This document shows positions 33,726-42,570 of a DNA stretch of 64,000 bases, one piece after another. Source of the DNA: Kitasatospora sp. SolWspMP-SS2h (GTDB taxonomy: Bacteria; Actinomycetota; Actinomycetes; Streptomycetales; Streptomycetaceae); contig NZ_QLLT01000017.1 in assembly GCF_003259315.1 (NCBI RefSeq), positions 62,001-126,000 on the forward strand, in the 5' to 3' direction. Position numbers and translations under genes: made by a program. A model generated the notes under the pieces. It saw only the letters and a program-made list of their open reading frames with translations. It had not been told where the DNA came from and ran no database searches. Position 1 is the stretch's first letter. Each line of letters begins with the position of its first letter.

Positions 33726-35516
33726 ATGAAGAGTTCACGGGCCGCCCGGGCGGCGGCGGCCGGATCGGCCCTCGCCGTCCTCTGGGCCGCCGGCGGCGCG
33801 CACGCCGCCCTCCCGGACGCGCCGGTCGGCGCCGCCATCCCGAGCGGCGGCGCCGACCTCGTCCTCGCCCTGACCGGGCCCGGCCTCGACCTCACGGTCG
33901 GCACCCCCGCACCCGCCACCGGCGGCCCGAACGCCGACACCCGACTGCTCACCCTCGGATCGGCCGACCGGTCCACCGTCCCGGACGGCGCCCCCGCCTT
34001 CCTCGGCCCGCCCGGCACGCCGCTGTGGCGGTTCGGCGCGGACGGCGGCCAGGACGGCCCGCACTGGGACACCGCCGCCGTCCCCGCCGCCGACCTCGCA
34101 CCGCCCGGCCTGTCGCTCTCCCTCGGCCGGGTGCAGGGGCCCGGCGCGGTGATCGCCTACACCACCGGAACGGCGGGACCCGAAGATCCGGACGGGTCCA
34201 ACTCGCCTCCGGGGAAGGCGGGTTCGACCGACCCCGAGGCCGAGACCGAGACCGGAACCGGGACCGAACCCGATCCCGGACCGCTTCTGCTCCTCGACAG
34301 CGCCGACGCCCGGCCCGACACCACGGCCTTGGCGCCCGCCGCCCGGGGCGGCCTGGTCTGGGCGTTCACCAGCCCCGGCGCGTACGACTTCGACCTCACC
34401 GCCGAGGCGGCCCTGTCCGGCGGGGGATCGGCGATCCGCACGGTCCACGTGCACGCCACCGTCGCCGAGCCGCCCACCGCCGAACCGTCCGTCCCGGCTG
34501 CACCCGTACCTGCACCCGTACCCGCACCTGTCGCCGGGCCCACCGTCGCCGGGCCCACCGTCGCCGGGCCCACCGCCGCCGGGCCCACCGGCGGGTCCGC
34601 CCCGCCGTCGGCCGCCCGCGCCCTGCGGTCCGCGTCGCTGCCCGGGGCGGAGATCGCCACCGCGCCGGTCACCATCGGCGACGGCCACGTGGACGCGCTG
34701 GCGGGCCAGTGGGTGGACGGGCGGCTGCGGCTGCTGTTCAAGGACAGCCGCAGCCCGGACGCCGTGGTCTGGCGGGAGCCCTCCGCGGTGACGGTGCACG
34801 TGAACGACGCGGCCCGGCAGCAGGTCCCGGCGGGCTCGGCCTACTCCTTCCTCGGTGCGCCGGGCAGCACCTTCTGGCTGATCCCGCAGGTGCAGAAACC
34901 CGGTGTGGTGTGGGCGGGTTGGAACACCGAGGCGCTGGCCTCCGGCCCGCTGTCCGGGCCGCTGCAACTGACGCTGACCGGGGTGGACGGCCCCGGAACG
35001 GTCGCGATCTGGCAGACCGCCGGTCTCGGCGGGGCCACCGTCCTGTACGACAGCCGCGACGGCCTCCCGGACCGCGCGCCGGTCGACCTCGGCGTCCACG
35101 CGCACGCCAACTGGGGGTTCGGCGCGGCCGGCACCTACCGGCTCACCTTCGCCCTCGGCGGGCACCTCGCCACCGGGGAGGCCGTCACGGACACCCGCAC
35201 GTACACCTTCACCGTCGGGGACGGGTCGGGCGCGGCCCCCGCCACGGGCGGCGGCACCGCGTCCACCGGCACCACCGCGACCGGCACCGGCACTCGCACC
35301 GGCAGCACGGCGAGCAGCACCGACACCGGCACCCCCGGCGCGCTCGCCCAGACCGGTCCGGCCGCCGCCGTCCCGCTCACCGTCTCCGGCGCGCTGCTGC
35401 TGTTCGGCGGCGGCCTGATCACCGCCGTCGGCCGTCGACGTGCCGAGCCGGGCCCCGTCCCGACCGCCACCGACGACCACCGGCACTCCTCGAACCCCCG
35501 GAGCGACCAGCGATGA
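33726..35516 (+). CDS. Two-domain anchor-M surface protein with LAQTG signal
   Basis: 596 residues from ATG at 33726 behind CCAGGAG. A signal peptide precedes a divergent first anchor-M domain (about 30-250) with an acidic insertion rich in Glu/Thr (DPEAETETGTGTEPDPG) and a weakened HAN motif. A Pro/Val/Ala linker with VAGPT repeats (34531-34588) follows, then a canonical second domain (about 310-495: GDGHVDALAGQWVDG, FLGAPGSTFWLIPQVQKPGVVWAGW, HAHANWGFGAAGTYRLTF), then a Thr/Gly stalk, LAQTG, a hydrophobic helix and GRRRAEP. It fits the actinobacterial TIGR03773-type anchored protein that accompanies zinc ABC transporters. The next gene overlaps by ATGA. Confidence 0.87.
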   Translation: MKSSRAARAAAAGSALAVLWAAGGAHAALPDAPVGAAIPSGGADLVLALTGPGLDLTVGTPAPATGGPNADTRLLTLGSADRSTVPDGAPAFLGPPGTPLWRFGADGGQDGPHWDTAAVPAADLAPPGLSLSLGRVQGPGAVIAYTTGTAGPEDPDGSNSPPGKAGSTDPEAETETGTGTEPDPGPLLLLDSADARPDTTALAPAARGGLVWAFTSPGAYDFDLTAEAALSGGGSAIRTVHVHATVAEPPTAEPSVPAAPVPAPVPAPVAGPTVAGPTVAGPTAAGPTGGSAPPSAARALRSASLPGAEIATAPVTIGDGHVDALAGQWVDGRLRLLFKDSRSPDAVVWREPSAVTVHVNDAARQQVPAGSAYSFLGAPGSTFWLIPQVQKPGVVWAGWNTEALASGPLSGPLQLTLTGVDGPGTVAIWQTAGLGGATVLYDSRDGLPDRAPVDLGVHAHANWGFGAAGTYRLTFALGGHLATGEAVTDTRTYTFTVGDGSGAAPATGGGTASTGTTATGTGTRTGSTASSTDTGTPGALAQTGPAAAVPLTVSGALLLFGGGLITAVGRRRAEPGPVPTATDDHRHSSNPRSDQR

Positions 35517-37066
35517 AACGCCCCACCGCCCTGCTCGGGGCCGGCGCCCTGCTGCTCGGCGCCCTGACCGCCTGCGGGCCGGAGGACGCCGCCGGCCCGC
35601 ACGACGGCAAGGGCCTGCGGGTGGTGACCACCACGGAGATCCTGGCGGACCTGGTGCGCCAGGTCGGCGGCGACCGGGTCCGGGTGGACTCGATCGTCCC
35701 GCCCGGCGGCGACCCGCACTCCTACGAGCCCACCCCCAGGGACGCGGCGAAGGTCGCCGAAGCCGACGTGACCTTCACCAACCACCTGCTCCTGGAGGAG
35801 CACGCGCTGATCAAGACCATCGACGCCAACGCCCCGGCGGGCTCGCCGAACGTCTCGCTCGCCGAGGCGGCCGAGGCGTACGGCGCGCACGTCATCCCGC
35901 TGGTGGAGAACATCGCCCTCGACGTCCCGTGGCTCGGCCTGCGGGTGCGCGGCGAGGGCGCGGCGCGCGGGGCGACCCGCTCCTCCGACGTGCTGCTCTC
36001 CGCCACCGACATGCGGGGCCCCGGCCGGCTCGTCGCCTACCTGACCGAGTCGCTCGGCCAGCCGCAGGTGTACTTCGACTCCGGCGACGGCCTGGACGAG
36101 AAGGACACCACCTCGCTGCCGCCCGCCGCCCACACCCACCTGAACTGGGCGTTCACCGCGCCCGGCGTCTACCACCTCACCCTGCGCGCGCAGGTGAAGA
36201 ACCCGCAGGGCCCGCTGCAGGAACTCGGCACCGGCACCTTCACCTTCGCCGTCGGTGTCGACCCGCACGGCGTCGCCCGCCCGCAGGACACCGTCATCGA
36301 CGAGGGCCACACCGACCTGACCGTCAACCTCGACACCGGCGTGCTCTCCGCCTACACCGACCTGCGGGCCGGGGACGGGCAGCAGGAGGAGCTGCCGCCC
36401 GACCAGGTCGTCATCGACGTCCCGAACAAGGCGCTCGACAAAGTGCCCGACAACCCGGCCTTCGCCTTCCTCGGGCCGCCCGGCACGCCCGTCCACCAGC
36501 TGCCGCAGGCGGTCCTCGGCAAGCACGTCCACGGCGAGATCGACCCCCACCTGTGGCAGGACGCCGAGAACGCCAAGGCGTACGTCCAGCTGATCCGGGA
36601 CACCCTGGCCCGGCGCGACCCCGGCGGGGCGGACGCCTACGCGGAGAACGCCCGACGGTACGGGGAGGAGCTGGACGCGCTGGACGCCCACCTGTCCGCC
36701 CAGGTGGCCCGGATACCCGCCGACCGCCGCCAGTTGATCACCACCCACGACGCCTTCGGCTACCTCGCCCAGGCGTACGGGCTGAAGGTCGCCGGGTTCG
36801 TCGTCCCCAACCCGGCGCAGGAACCCAGCGCGGACGACGTGCAGCGGCTGACCACCACCATCCGCAACCTGAAGGTCCCGGCCGTCTTCACGGAGCCCAA
36901 CCTCGCCCGGCGCGCGGCCGTCCTCACCCAGGTCGCCGAGGACCAGGGCGTGAAGGTCTGCACCCTGTACGGGGACGCCTTCGACGCGCACGTCCGCCAC
37001 TACACCGACATGATGCGCCACAACGCCGACGAGCTGCTCTCCTGCCTGGGCGGAGGCGCCCCGTGA
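35513..37066 (+). CDS. Zinc ABC transporter binding lipoprotein with inserted anchor-M-like domain
   Basis: 517 residues. Lipobox LTAC places the lipidated cysteine at 21. Residues 33-132 are the N-lobe of a ZnuA/AdcA-type metal-binding protein (VVTTTEILADLVRQVGGD, GGDPHSYEPTPRDA with His69), and residues from 336 on complete it (HGEIDPHLWQDAENAKAYVQ, TTHDAFGYLAQAYGL, FTEPNLARRA, LYGDAF). Between them, about 133-335, sits an anchor-M-like segment (DMRGPGRLVAY, DSGDGLDEKDT, HTHLNWAFTAPGVYHLTL, then VIDEGHTDLTVNLDTG). This corresponds to the 'anchored repeat' ABC transporter substrate-binding family. It binds zinc outside the membrane for the ATPase and permease downstream. Starts overlap on both sides (ATGA, GTGA). 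Confidence 0.9.
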   Translation: MKRPTALLGAGALLLGALTACGPEDAAGPHDGKGLRVVTTTEILADLVRQVGGDRVRVDSIVPPGGDPHSYEPTPRDAAKVAEADVTFTNHLLLEEHALIKTIDANAPAGSPNVSLAEAAEAYGAHVIPLVENIALDVPWLGLRVRGEGAARGATRSSDVLLSATDMRGPGRLVAYLTESLGQPQVYFDSGDGLDEKDTTSLPPAAHTHLNWAFTAPGVYHLTLRAQVKNPQGPLQELGTGTFTFAVGVDPHGVARPQDTVIDEGHTDLTVNLDTGVLSAYTDLRAGDGQQEELPPDQVVIDVPNKALDKVPDNPAFAFLGPPGTPVHQLPQAVLGKHVHGEIDPHLWQDAENAKAYVQLIRDTLARRDPGGADAYAENARRYGEELDALDAHLSAQVARIPADRRQLITTHDAFGYLAQAYGLKVAGFVVPNPAQEPSADDVQRLTTTIRNLKVPAVFTEPNLARRAAVLTQVAEDQGVKVCTLYGDAFDAHVRHYTDMMRHNADELLSCLGGGAP

Positions 37067-37971
37067 CCGCCGCCCGCCGCGCCGCGCACGCCCTCGCCGC
37101 CGTCCTGACGGCCACCCTCGCCGCCGGCCTGTCCGTCCCCGCCGCGGCGGCCGACAGCGCCGAGCCGACCGTACCCACCGCGACCGCCACCGGCGACGCG
37201 CCGACCGTCCTCGCCGACGGCCACGTCGACCTCGGGCCGCGCTTCGAGCAGGGGCGCTGGACCATCGGCATCCGGGACGACAGCGGCCCCGCCCCCGTGT
37301 GGCGCGACCCCGACCGGGTGGTGCTCCAGGCCGTGGACGCCGCCGCCGTGGCGGTGCCGGCGGACCCGGCGTTCGCCTTCCTCGGCACCCCGGGCGCGCA
37401 GGTCTGGCTGCTGCCCCAGGTGCAGCAGCACGGCGTCCTGTGGCCGGGCTGGAACAGCCAGGACCCGAGCGTCATCCACACCGTCGACCGCGAGGTCACC
37501 TGGCAGTTGGAGTCGGTGCGCGGCCCGGGGCACTTCACGCTCTTCCTGAACGGGAGCTTCGGCACGCCCGAGCCGGTCTTCGACAGCACCCGGCCGCTGC
37601 CGCAGGAGACCGGCATCGAGACCAACAGCCACGTCCACGGGAACTGGGCGTTCACCGCCCCGGGCAGCTACCTGCTCGGCATCCGGGTGACCGCCAGGAC
37701 CCTGGACGGGCGGACCCACGACGCCCGCACCACGCTCCATTTCTCGGTCGGCCCGCAGGACCCGCGCTCGGCCCTCCCGGCCGCGCCGGACACCCCGGCA
37801 GCACCGACGGCACCGGCGGAAACGGCGGCACCGGCGGAGACGGCGGCGTCGGGAGCGGCCCGGAAGCCGTGGATTCCGTGGGCAGTGGGCGGCGGTGCGG
37901 TGATCGTCCTGGCCGCCGGGGCGACGGTGGTGTCGGTGCGCCGCCGCATGAAGGGAAATCGAAGTGACTGA
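37063..37971 (+). CDS. Membrane-anchored choice-of-anchor M protein
   Basis: 302 residues from GTG at 37063 (GTGA overlap with the binding protein). After a signal peptide the anchor-M domain spans about 45-225 (ADGHVDLGPRFEQGRW, FLGTPGAQVWLLPQVQQHGVLWPGWN, VRGPGHFTLFL, NSHVHGNWAFTAPGSYLLGI), then a Pro/Ala/Glu linker, one hydrophobic helix (IPWAVGGGAVIVLAAGATVVSV) and a basic end RRRMKGNRSD. It lacks LAxTG, so it stays in the membrane rather than the wall. It precedes the ATPase gene, which starts 8 bp inside it. It may hold the zinc-binding complex near the permease. Confidence 0.88.
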   Translation: MTAARRAAHALAAVLTATLAAGLSVPAAAADSAEPTVPTATATGDAPTVLADGHVDLGPRFEQGRWTIGIRDDSGPAPVWRDPDRVVLQAVDAAAVAVPADPAFAFLGTPGAQVWLLPQVQQHGVLWPGWNSQDPSVIHTVDREVTWQLESVRGPGHFTLFLNGSFGTPEPVFDSTRPLPQETGIETNSHVHGNWAFTAPGSYLLGIRVTARTLDGRTHDARTTLHFSVGPQDPRSALPAAPDTPAAPTAPAETAAPAETAASGAARKPWIPWAVGGGAVIVLAAGATVVSVRRRMKGNRSD

Positions 37972-38722
37972 ACGTCAGATTGCTCTGGAAATACGCGGGT
38001 TGGTTGTCCTGCTCGGCGGCCGGGAGGTGCTGCACGACGTGGACCTGACCGTCCGGGCCGGGGAGCTGGTCGGCCTGATCGGGCCCAACGGCGCGGGCAA
38101 GACGACCGTGCTGCGCGCCGTCCTCGCGCTGATCCCGGTCCGGGCCGGAACCGTCACCCTGGACAGCGCCCCGGCCGAGCGGCGGCGCGGCAGCGTCGGC
38201 TACGTGCCGCAACGGCACGAGTTCGCCTGGGACTTCCCGCTCTCGGTGGAGAAGGCCGTGATGAGCGGCCGGGTCCACCGGATCGGCTGGCTGCGCCGTC
38301 CCGGGGCGGCGGACCGGGCCGCCGTGGACGAGGCGCTGGAGCGGGTGGACCTGGCCGAGCTGCGGCACCGTCCGATCGGGGAGCTCTCCGGCGGCCAGCG
38401 CCAGCGCGTCCTGGTCGCCCGCGCGCTGGCCCTGCGGCCCCGACTGCTGCTGCTGGACGAGCCGTTCACCGGCCTCGACGTGCCGACCCAGGACCTGCTG
38501 ACCGGGCTCTTCGCCCGCCTCCGCGCGGAAGGAACCGCCCTGCTGATGACCACCCACGACCTGCCCGCGGCGGCCGGCGCCTGCACCCGGCTCTGCCTGC
38601 TGAACCGGACCGTCGTCGCCGACGCCGCCCCCGACGGCCTGCGCGACCCGGAGGTCTGGCTGCGGACGTTCGGCGTGACCCGCACCGACCAGCTGCTGCA
38701 CTCCCTGGGGGTGGAGCGGTGA
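37964..38722 (+). CDS. Zinc ABC transporter ATP-binding protein
   Basis: 252 residues from GTG at 37964 behind AAGGGAA, overlapping the previous gene by 8 bp. All ABC motifs are intact: Walker A GPNGAGKTT, Q-loop YVPQR, signature LSGGQRQRVLVARAL, Walker B LLLLDEPF and H-loop TTHDL. It belongs to the metal (Zn/Mn) ZnuC/MntB class and matches the set annotated as 'anchored repeat-type ABC transporter ATP-binding'. It powers import together with the permease at 38719. A Zur-like site upstream of the operon implies zinc repression. Confidence 0.94.
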   Translation: MTERQIALEIRGLVVLLGGREVLHDVDLTVRAGELVGLIGPNGAGKTTVLRAVLALIPVRAGTVTLDSAPAERRRGSVGYVPQRHEFAWDFPLSVEKAVMSGRVHRIGWLRRPGAADRAAVDEALERVDLAELRHRPIGELSGGQRQRVLVARALALRPRLLLLDEPFTGLDVPTQDLLTGLFARLRAEGTALLMTTHDLPAAAGACTRLCLLNRTVVADAAPDGLRDPEVWLRTFGVTRTDQLLHSLGVER

Positions 38723-39618
38723 ACGCCGTCCTCGCCTTCCTCACCGACCCGTGGCAGCACGTCTTCATGCAGCGGGCGCTGCTGGTCGCGGCGATGTCCG
38801 GCATCGTCGCGGGCGTGATCGGCAGCCATGTCGTCCTGCGCGGCATGGCCTTCATCGGCGACGCCGTCTCGCACGCCGTCTTCCCCGGCGTCGCGATCGC
38901 CTTCGTCCTGCACACCAGCCTGGTGCTCGGCGGCGCGGTCGCCGGCCTGGCCACCGCGCTGGCGGTCGCCGTCTTCTCGCAGAACCGGCGGCTCAAGGAG
39001 GACAGCGTGATCGGCGTGTTCTTCGCCGCCGCGTTCGGCCTGGGCATCGTGGTCCTCAGCACCGCGCCCGGCTACAGCGGCTCACTGGAGTCCTTCCTGT
39101 TCGGGCAGATCCTCGGCATCGGCGACGGCGACGTGCTGACCGTCGCGGTGGCGGGCACGGTCCTGGTCGCGGTGGCGCTGCTGCTCCACAAGGAACTGGT
39201 CGCGGTCAGCCTGGACCGGGAGACCGCCCGGGCGCTCGGCCTGCCGGTCCTGCTGCTGGACGCGGTGCTCTACGCGCTGGTCACCGTGACGGTGGTGATC
39301 TCGCTCCAGGCGGTCGGCAACGTCCTGGTGCTGGCCCTGCTGATCACCCCGGCGTCGTGCGCGCGGCTGCTGACCGACCGGATCGGCGTGATGATGGTCC
39401 TCGCCCCGGCGATCGGCGCGGGCTCCTCGCTCACCGGCCTGTACCTGTCGTACGCCTGGAACCTCGCCGCGGGCGGGTTGATCGTCCTGGTGGCGACGGC
39501 GGTGTTCCTGCTCTGCTGGACCTTCGCCCCGCGGCACGGCCTGCTGGCGGGCCTGCGCCGCCGCGCCGCCGCCACTGCCACCGCCACCACCGCTGCCGCC
39601 GTCCGGGCCCCGAGCTGA
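38719..39618 (+). CDS. Zinc ABC transporter permease
   Basis: 299 residues from GTG at 38719 (GTGA overlap). Eight or nine membrane helices and the ZnuB/MntC signature are visible: GSHVVLRGMAFIGDAVSHAVFPGVAIAF near the start and LQAVGNVLVLALLITPASCARLLTDR in the middle. It forms the channel through which zinc delivered by the binding lipoprotein enters. It is the last gene of the seven-gene operon, followed at once by a strong bidirectional hairpin. Confidence 0.93.
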   Translation: MNAVLAFLTDPWQHVFMQRALLVAAMSGIVAGVIGSHVVLRGMAFIGDAVSHAVFPGVAIAFVLHTSLVLGGAVAGLATALAVAVFSQNRRLKEDSVIGVFFAAAFGLGIVVLSTAPGYSGSLESFLFGQILGIGDGDVLTVAVAGTVLVAVALLLHKELVAVSLDRETARALGLPVLLLDAVLYALVTVTVVISLQAVGNVLVLALLITPASCARLLTDRIGVMMVLAPAIGAGSSLTGLYLSYAWNLAAGGLIVLVATAVFLLCWTFAPRHGLLAGLRRRAAATATATTAAAVRAPS

Positions 39619-39671
39619 CCGGCCCCGGGCCGACCGGCCCCGACTCCGGAGCGGTCGGCCCGGGGCCGGTC
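39617..39671. terminator. Bidirectional terminator after the zinc operon
   Basis: A perfect 20-bp stem (39617-39636 with 39652-39671) encloses a 15-nt loop and overlaps the permease stop codon. It also lies 7 bp from the stop of the convergent alpha-galactosidase gene and should serve both. Confidence 0.8.
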
Positions 39672-39677
39672 GGCCGC

Positions 39678-41480
39678 TCAGGACGAGGGCGGGGTGGCGA
39701 AGGGGGCGCTCCAGGTCTGGTTGGGCTGGTGGCTGCCGCAGGTGTAGGTGGCGACGGTGGCGCTCGTGTCGGTGCCGAGGCCGCTGCCGGCGACGTCGAC
39801 GCAGACGCCGGTCGCCTGGCGCAGCTGCCCGGACCGGTTGTAGCTCCACACCTGCTTGGGGTCGGACCCGTTGCAGGCGGCCAGGGTGAGGCCGGAGGAG
39901 GCGCCGGAGACGCACAGCCCGGTGTTCTGGTAGGAGGCGATCAGGCCGTCGGCCCGCCGGGTCCACTGCTGGTTCGAGGTGCCGTGGCAGGCGTAGAGGG
40001 CGACCTTCGCGCCGGCGGCGGCGCCGTTGTACGCGTCCAGGCAGAGCGGGCTGGCCTGGAAGGCGCTCTGCACGCCGGTGATCTGGCCGGTCGGGACGGC
40101 GGGGCCGCAGGTTCCCGGGGAGATCCGGTAGGCGGCGTTGTCGTGGCTGCCGATGGTGGTGGTGAGGGAGCCGGTGGCGCTGGAGGCGGTGTGCGTCCAC
40201 AGGTCGCGGACGGGGTGGGCGCAGGAGTCGGCGAAGCCGATCCGGCCGAGGTCGAGGGTGTAGGCGGTGGCGGTGGCGTTCTTGTTGAGGACGACCACGG
40301 CCCGGCCGCCGTCGGCCAGCGGCTTGACGACGACGTCGATCCCGGCGGTGGTGGCGGCGTTGTCGCGGGAGGCGAGGTAGCCGCCGGCGCCCAGCGCGTC
40401 CTGGTCGACGGCGATCAGGTCGGCGTTCTTCAGGATGCCCAGCTGCGGCGCGTAGGCGGTCGGGTCGGCGGCCATCTTCCGGACGTCGGTGCTGATCATC
40501 AGGGGGGAGCCCATCGCGGACCAGAGCGCGAACTGGCTGCGCTGCTCGGCGAGGGTGAGCTGGTTGTTGTCGCCGATCAGCAGCATGTCGGCGTCGTTGG
40601 CGTTGCCCGGGCCGTTGTAGCGGGCCAGGCCGACGGTGTCGATGAAGTTCTGCAGCACGCCGCCCTCGTACCAGTCCGCGGCGTGCGGGGAGTCCCAGGC
40701 GGAGGCGGTCGTGCCGTGCCAGACGTTGATGTCGGGGCTGACCCGCCACATCTGGCCCAGCCCCCGGACCCAGTCCATCGTCTCGTACTTGGCGGTGGAG
40801 GTCGGCCCGTAGCCGGCCGGCGCCGACTCGTTGAAGAGGATCTTGCGGTCCCTGTTCGCGGTGGCGGTGCCCAGGGCCCGGGCGAACGCGGTGAACTCGC
40901 TCTGCCGGTTGGTGGAGTCCGTCCCGCAGTTGTCGAGCTTGATGGAGTCGACGCCCCAGTACGCCAGGGAGTTGGCGTCGGCCTGCTCGTGGCCCATGAT
41001 GCCGCCGGGTACGCCCTGGCAGGTGTTCACCCCGGAGGTGGTGTAGAGGCCGGCCTGCATGCCCTGGCCGTGGACGTAGGACGCGTAGTCGGTCAGCTCC
41101 CAGTCGAACCCGGGCTGGCTGCTGCCGCCCCAGGTCGCGGCGCCGTGCAGGTAGCCGGCGGAGGTCCGCTGCATCCAGCAGTCGTCGACGGTCAGGTTGG
41201 TGTAGCCGGCGGCGACCAGGCCGGTGTCCTTCATCGCCTTGGCCTGGTCCTGCATGAACTGCTGGAAGGAGTAGCCGGTCCGGGTGCCGTCCAGCCGGGC
41301 CTGGGCGGCGCAGGTGAAGCGGGCCCAGTTGTTGAAGCCCATCAGCGGTTTGACGCCGATGGCGGTGCTGGTGTTGGCGGCGACCGGGTCGGCCTGGGCG
41401 GCGGGTGCGCCGCTGACGGCCAGTGCGGCGACGACGGCTGCCGTCGTCGCGGCCGCGGCCGTTCTCCTGCTCCACGTCAT
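39678..41480 (-). CDS. Secreted GH27 alpha-galactosidase with ricin-type (CBM13) domain
   Basis: 600 residues from ATG at 41480 behind AGGAGG. The signal peptide ends at AAQA (about 30). The GH27 barrel spans 40-440: GFNNWARFTC, TVDDCWMQR (99-102) and the nucleophile Asp183 in SIKLDNCG. A C-terminal beta domain follows, then a ricin B-type CBM13 (about 465-595) with the QxW repeats SNQQWTRR, PKQVWSYN and PNQTWSAP. It should release galactose from galactomannan or raffinose-type sugars outside the cell. It interrupts the zinc locus and has no evident connection to it. A TTTGCGCAAA palindrome (41595-41604) upstream may be a LacI-type half-operator. Confidence 0.93.
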   Translation of the reverse strand: MTWSRRTAAAATTAAVVAALAVSGAPAAQADPVAANTSTAIGVKPLMGFNNWARFTCAAQARLDGTRTGYSFQQFMQDQAKAMKDTGLVAAGYTNLTVDDCWMQRTSAGYLHGAATWGGSSQPGFDWELTDYASYVHGQGMQAGLYTTSGVNTCQGVPGGIMGHEQADANSLAYWGVDSIKLDNCGTDSTNRQSEFTAFARALGTATANRDRKILFNESAPAGYGPTSTAKYETMDWVRGLGQMWRVSPDINVWHGTTASAWDSPHAADWYEGGVLQNFIDTVGLARYNGPGNANDADMLLIGDNNQLTLAEQRSQFALWSAMGSPLMISTDVRKMAADPTAYAPQLGILKNADLIAVDQDALGAGGYLASRDNAATTAGIDVVVKPLADGGRAVVVLNKNATATAYTLDLGRIGFADSCAHPVRDLWTHTASSATGSLTTTIGSHDNAAYRISPGTCGPAVPTGQITGVQSAFQASPLCLDAYNGAAAGAKVALYACHGTSNQQWTRRADGLIASYQNTGLCVSGASSGLTLAACNGSDPKQVWSYNRSGQLRQATGVCVDVAGSGLGTDTSATVATYTCGSHQPNQTWSAPFATPPSS

Positions 41481-41712
41481 GGGGGAACCTCCTGTGGGGG
41501 ACGGGCCGTTCCGGTGGGTCGGCGGGCCCGAGGGGGTGGGCGGCCGGCATTCACCGTGAGTGAAAGTGCTTGCTTCGGTACTTTGGCGCGCACCTTTGCG
41601 CAAACTGTGCGGGCGGCGGCAGTCCGTGTCAAGGGAGCTCGCAAGCCCGGCCGGGGACGTGACGGTCCCCGGCCGGGGTGCCGGGCGTGCGTGGCGCGGG
41701 AGTCGGTGGAGG

Positions 41713-41877
41713 TCAGCGCTCCTCGCGGAAGTCGACGTGGCGCCTGACGACCGGGTCGTACTTGCGCAGGACCAGCCGGTCCGGGTCGTTGCGGCGGTTC
41801 TTGCGGGTGACGTAGGTGGAGCCCGTTCCGGCGGTGGAGCGGAGCTTGACGATCGGGCGCAGTTCGTTGCGGGCCAT
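41713..41877 (-). CDS. rpmG: Ribosomal protein bL33, zinc-free paralogue
   Basis: 54 residues: MARNELRPIVKLRSTAGTGS, TYVTRKNRRNDPDRLVLRKY, then DPVVRRHVDFREER. The two CxxC zinc motifs of housekeeping L33 are absent; there is no cysteine at all. ATG at 41877 has GAGGA upstream. In streptomycetes such C-minus paralogues replace zinc-containing ribosomal proteins under zinc limitation and are repressed by Zur. The gene is divergent from rpmB/rpsN, sharing a 151-bp promoter region with a near-perfect Zur-like box. Confidence 0.95.
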   Translation of the reverse strand: MARNELRPIVKLRSTAGTGSTYVTRKNRRNDPDRLVLRKYDPVVRRHVDFREER

Positions 41878-41973
41878 GGGGGTCCTCGGGTTCGGCCGGG
41901 TGTCCGGGTTCGGTGTCGGGGGAGAGGGGGGGCAGGGGGCAGGGGGCGGGGGTGGAGCACGACTCTAGCAAAA

Positions 41974-41988
41974 TGAAATCCATTTTCA
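41974..41988. promoter_or_regulatory. Zur box between rpmG and rpmB
   Basis: TGAAATCCATTTTCA is extended to a 17-bp near-palindrome by flanking A and T (41973, 41989). It matches the 7-1-7 Zur operator of Streptomyces except next to the centre and lies between the two divergent ribosomal protein genes. This is the best of the four sites in the window. Confidence 0.75.
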
Positions 41989-42028
41989 TGTAGAGTGCTC
42001 CCGTCCACCCGACCGGAACGGAGCCCCG

Positions 42029-42265
42029 ATGTCCGCCCACTGCCAACTGACCGGCCGCAGGCCGGGATTCGGCAACGCGATCTCCCACTCGCACCGCCGC
42101 ACCCCGCGCCGCTTCGACCCGAACATCCAGCGCAAGCGCTACTGGCTGCCCAGCGAGGGCCGCCACGTGCGCCTCACGCTCAGCGCCAAGGGCCTCAAGA
42201 CCGTCGACGCCATCGGGATCGAGGCCGCCGTGGCCCGCATCCGCGCCCGCGGGGAGAAGGTCTGA
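42029..42265 (+). CDS. rpmB: Ribosomal protein bL28, zinc-free paralogue
   Basis: 78 residues, start ATG at 42029, 40 bp after the Zur-like box. The L28 core is clear (LTGRRPGFGNAISHSHRRTPRRFDPNIQRKRYW, VRLTLSAKGLKTVD). Only one cysteine is present (HCQ) in place of the CxxC pairs of the zinc-binding form. It is the first gene of a run rpmB-rpsN-cobW; its stop overlaps the rpsN start (TGATG). Confidence 0.95.
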   Translation: MSAHCQLTGRRPGFGNAISHSHRRTPRRFDPNIQRKRYWLPSEGRHVRLTLSAKGLKTVDAIGIEAAVARIRARGEKV

Positions 42266-42570
42266 TGGCCAAACGCAGCAAGATCGCCAGGAACGAGCAC
42301 CGCCGCGCCCTGGTCGCCCGCCACGCCGAGCGCCGGGCCGAGCTGAAGCGCACCCTCACCCACCCCGCCAGCACGTCGGAGCAACGCGCGTCCGCTCGGC
42401 GAGAGTTGGACCGCCAGCCCAGGGACGCCAGCGCCACCCGCCTGCGCAACCGGGACGCCGTGGACGGCCGCCCGCGCGGCTACCAGCGCGCCTTCGGCCT
42501 GTCCCGGATCAACCTGCGCACCATGGCGCACGCCGGACAGCTGCCGGGCGTGCGCACGTCGAGCTGGTGA
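42265..42570 (+). CDS. rpsN: Ribosomal protein uS14, zinc-free paralogue
   Basis: 101 residues, the long S14 type without CxxC: MAKRSKIARNEHRRALVARH at the start and the conserved C-terminal RNRDAVDGRPRGYQRAFGLSRI and MAHAGQLPGVRTSSW. The short zinc S14 of housekeeping ribosomes has four cysteines; this one has none. The start overlaps the rpmB stop by one base, and the next gene starts by GTGA overlap. It replaces zinc S14 in starvation and so saves zinc. Confidence 0.95.
   Translation: MAKRSKIARNEHRRALVARHAERRAELKRTLTHPASTSEQRASARRELDRQPRDASATRLRNRDAVDGRPRGYQRAFGLSRINLRTMAHAGQLPGVRTSSW

Noticed and set aside
41595..41604. TTTGCGCAAA upstream of the alpha-galactosidase as a full operator
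   Set aside because: Only 10 bp and a single copy; it is mentioned with the gene but is too short to call separately.
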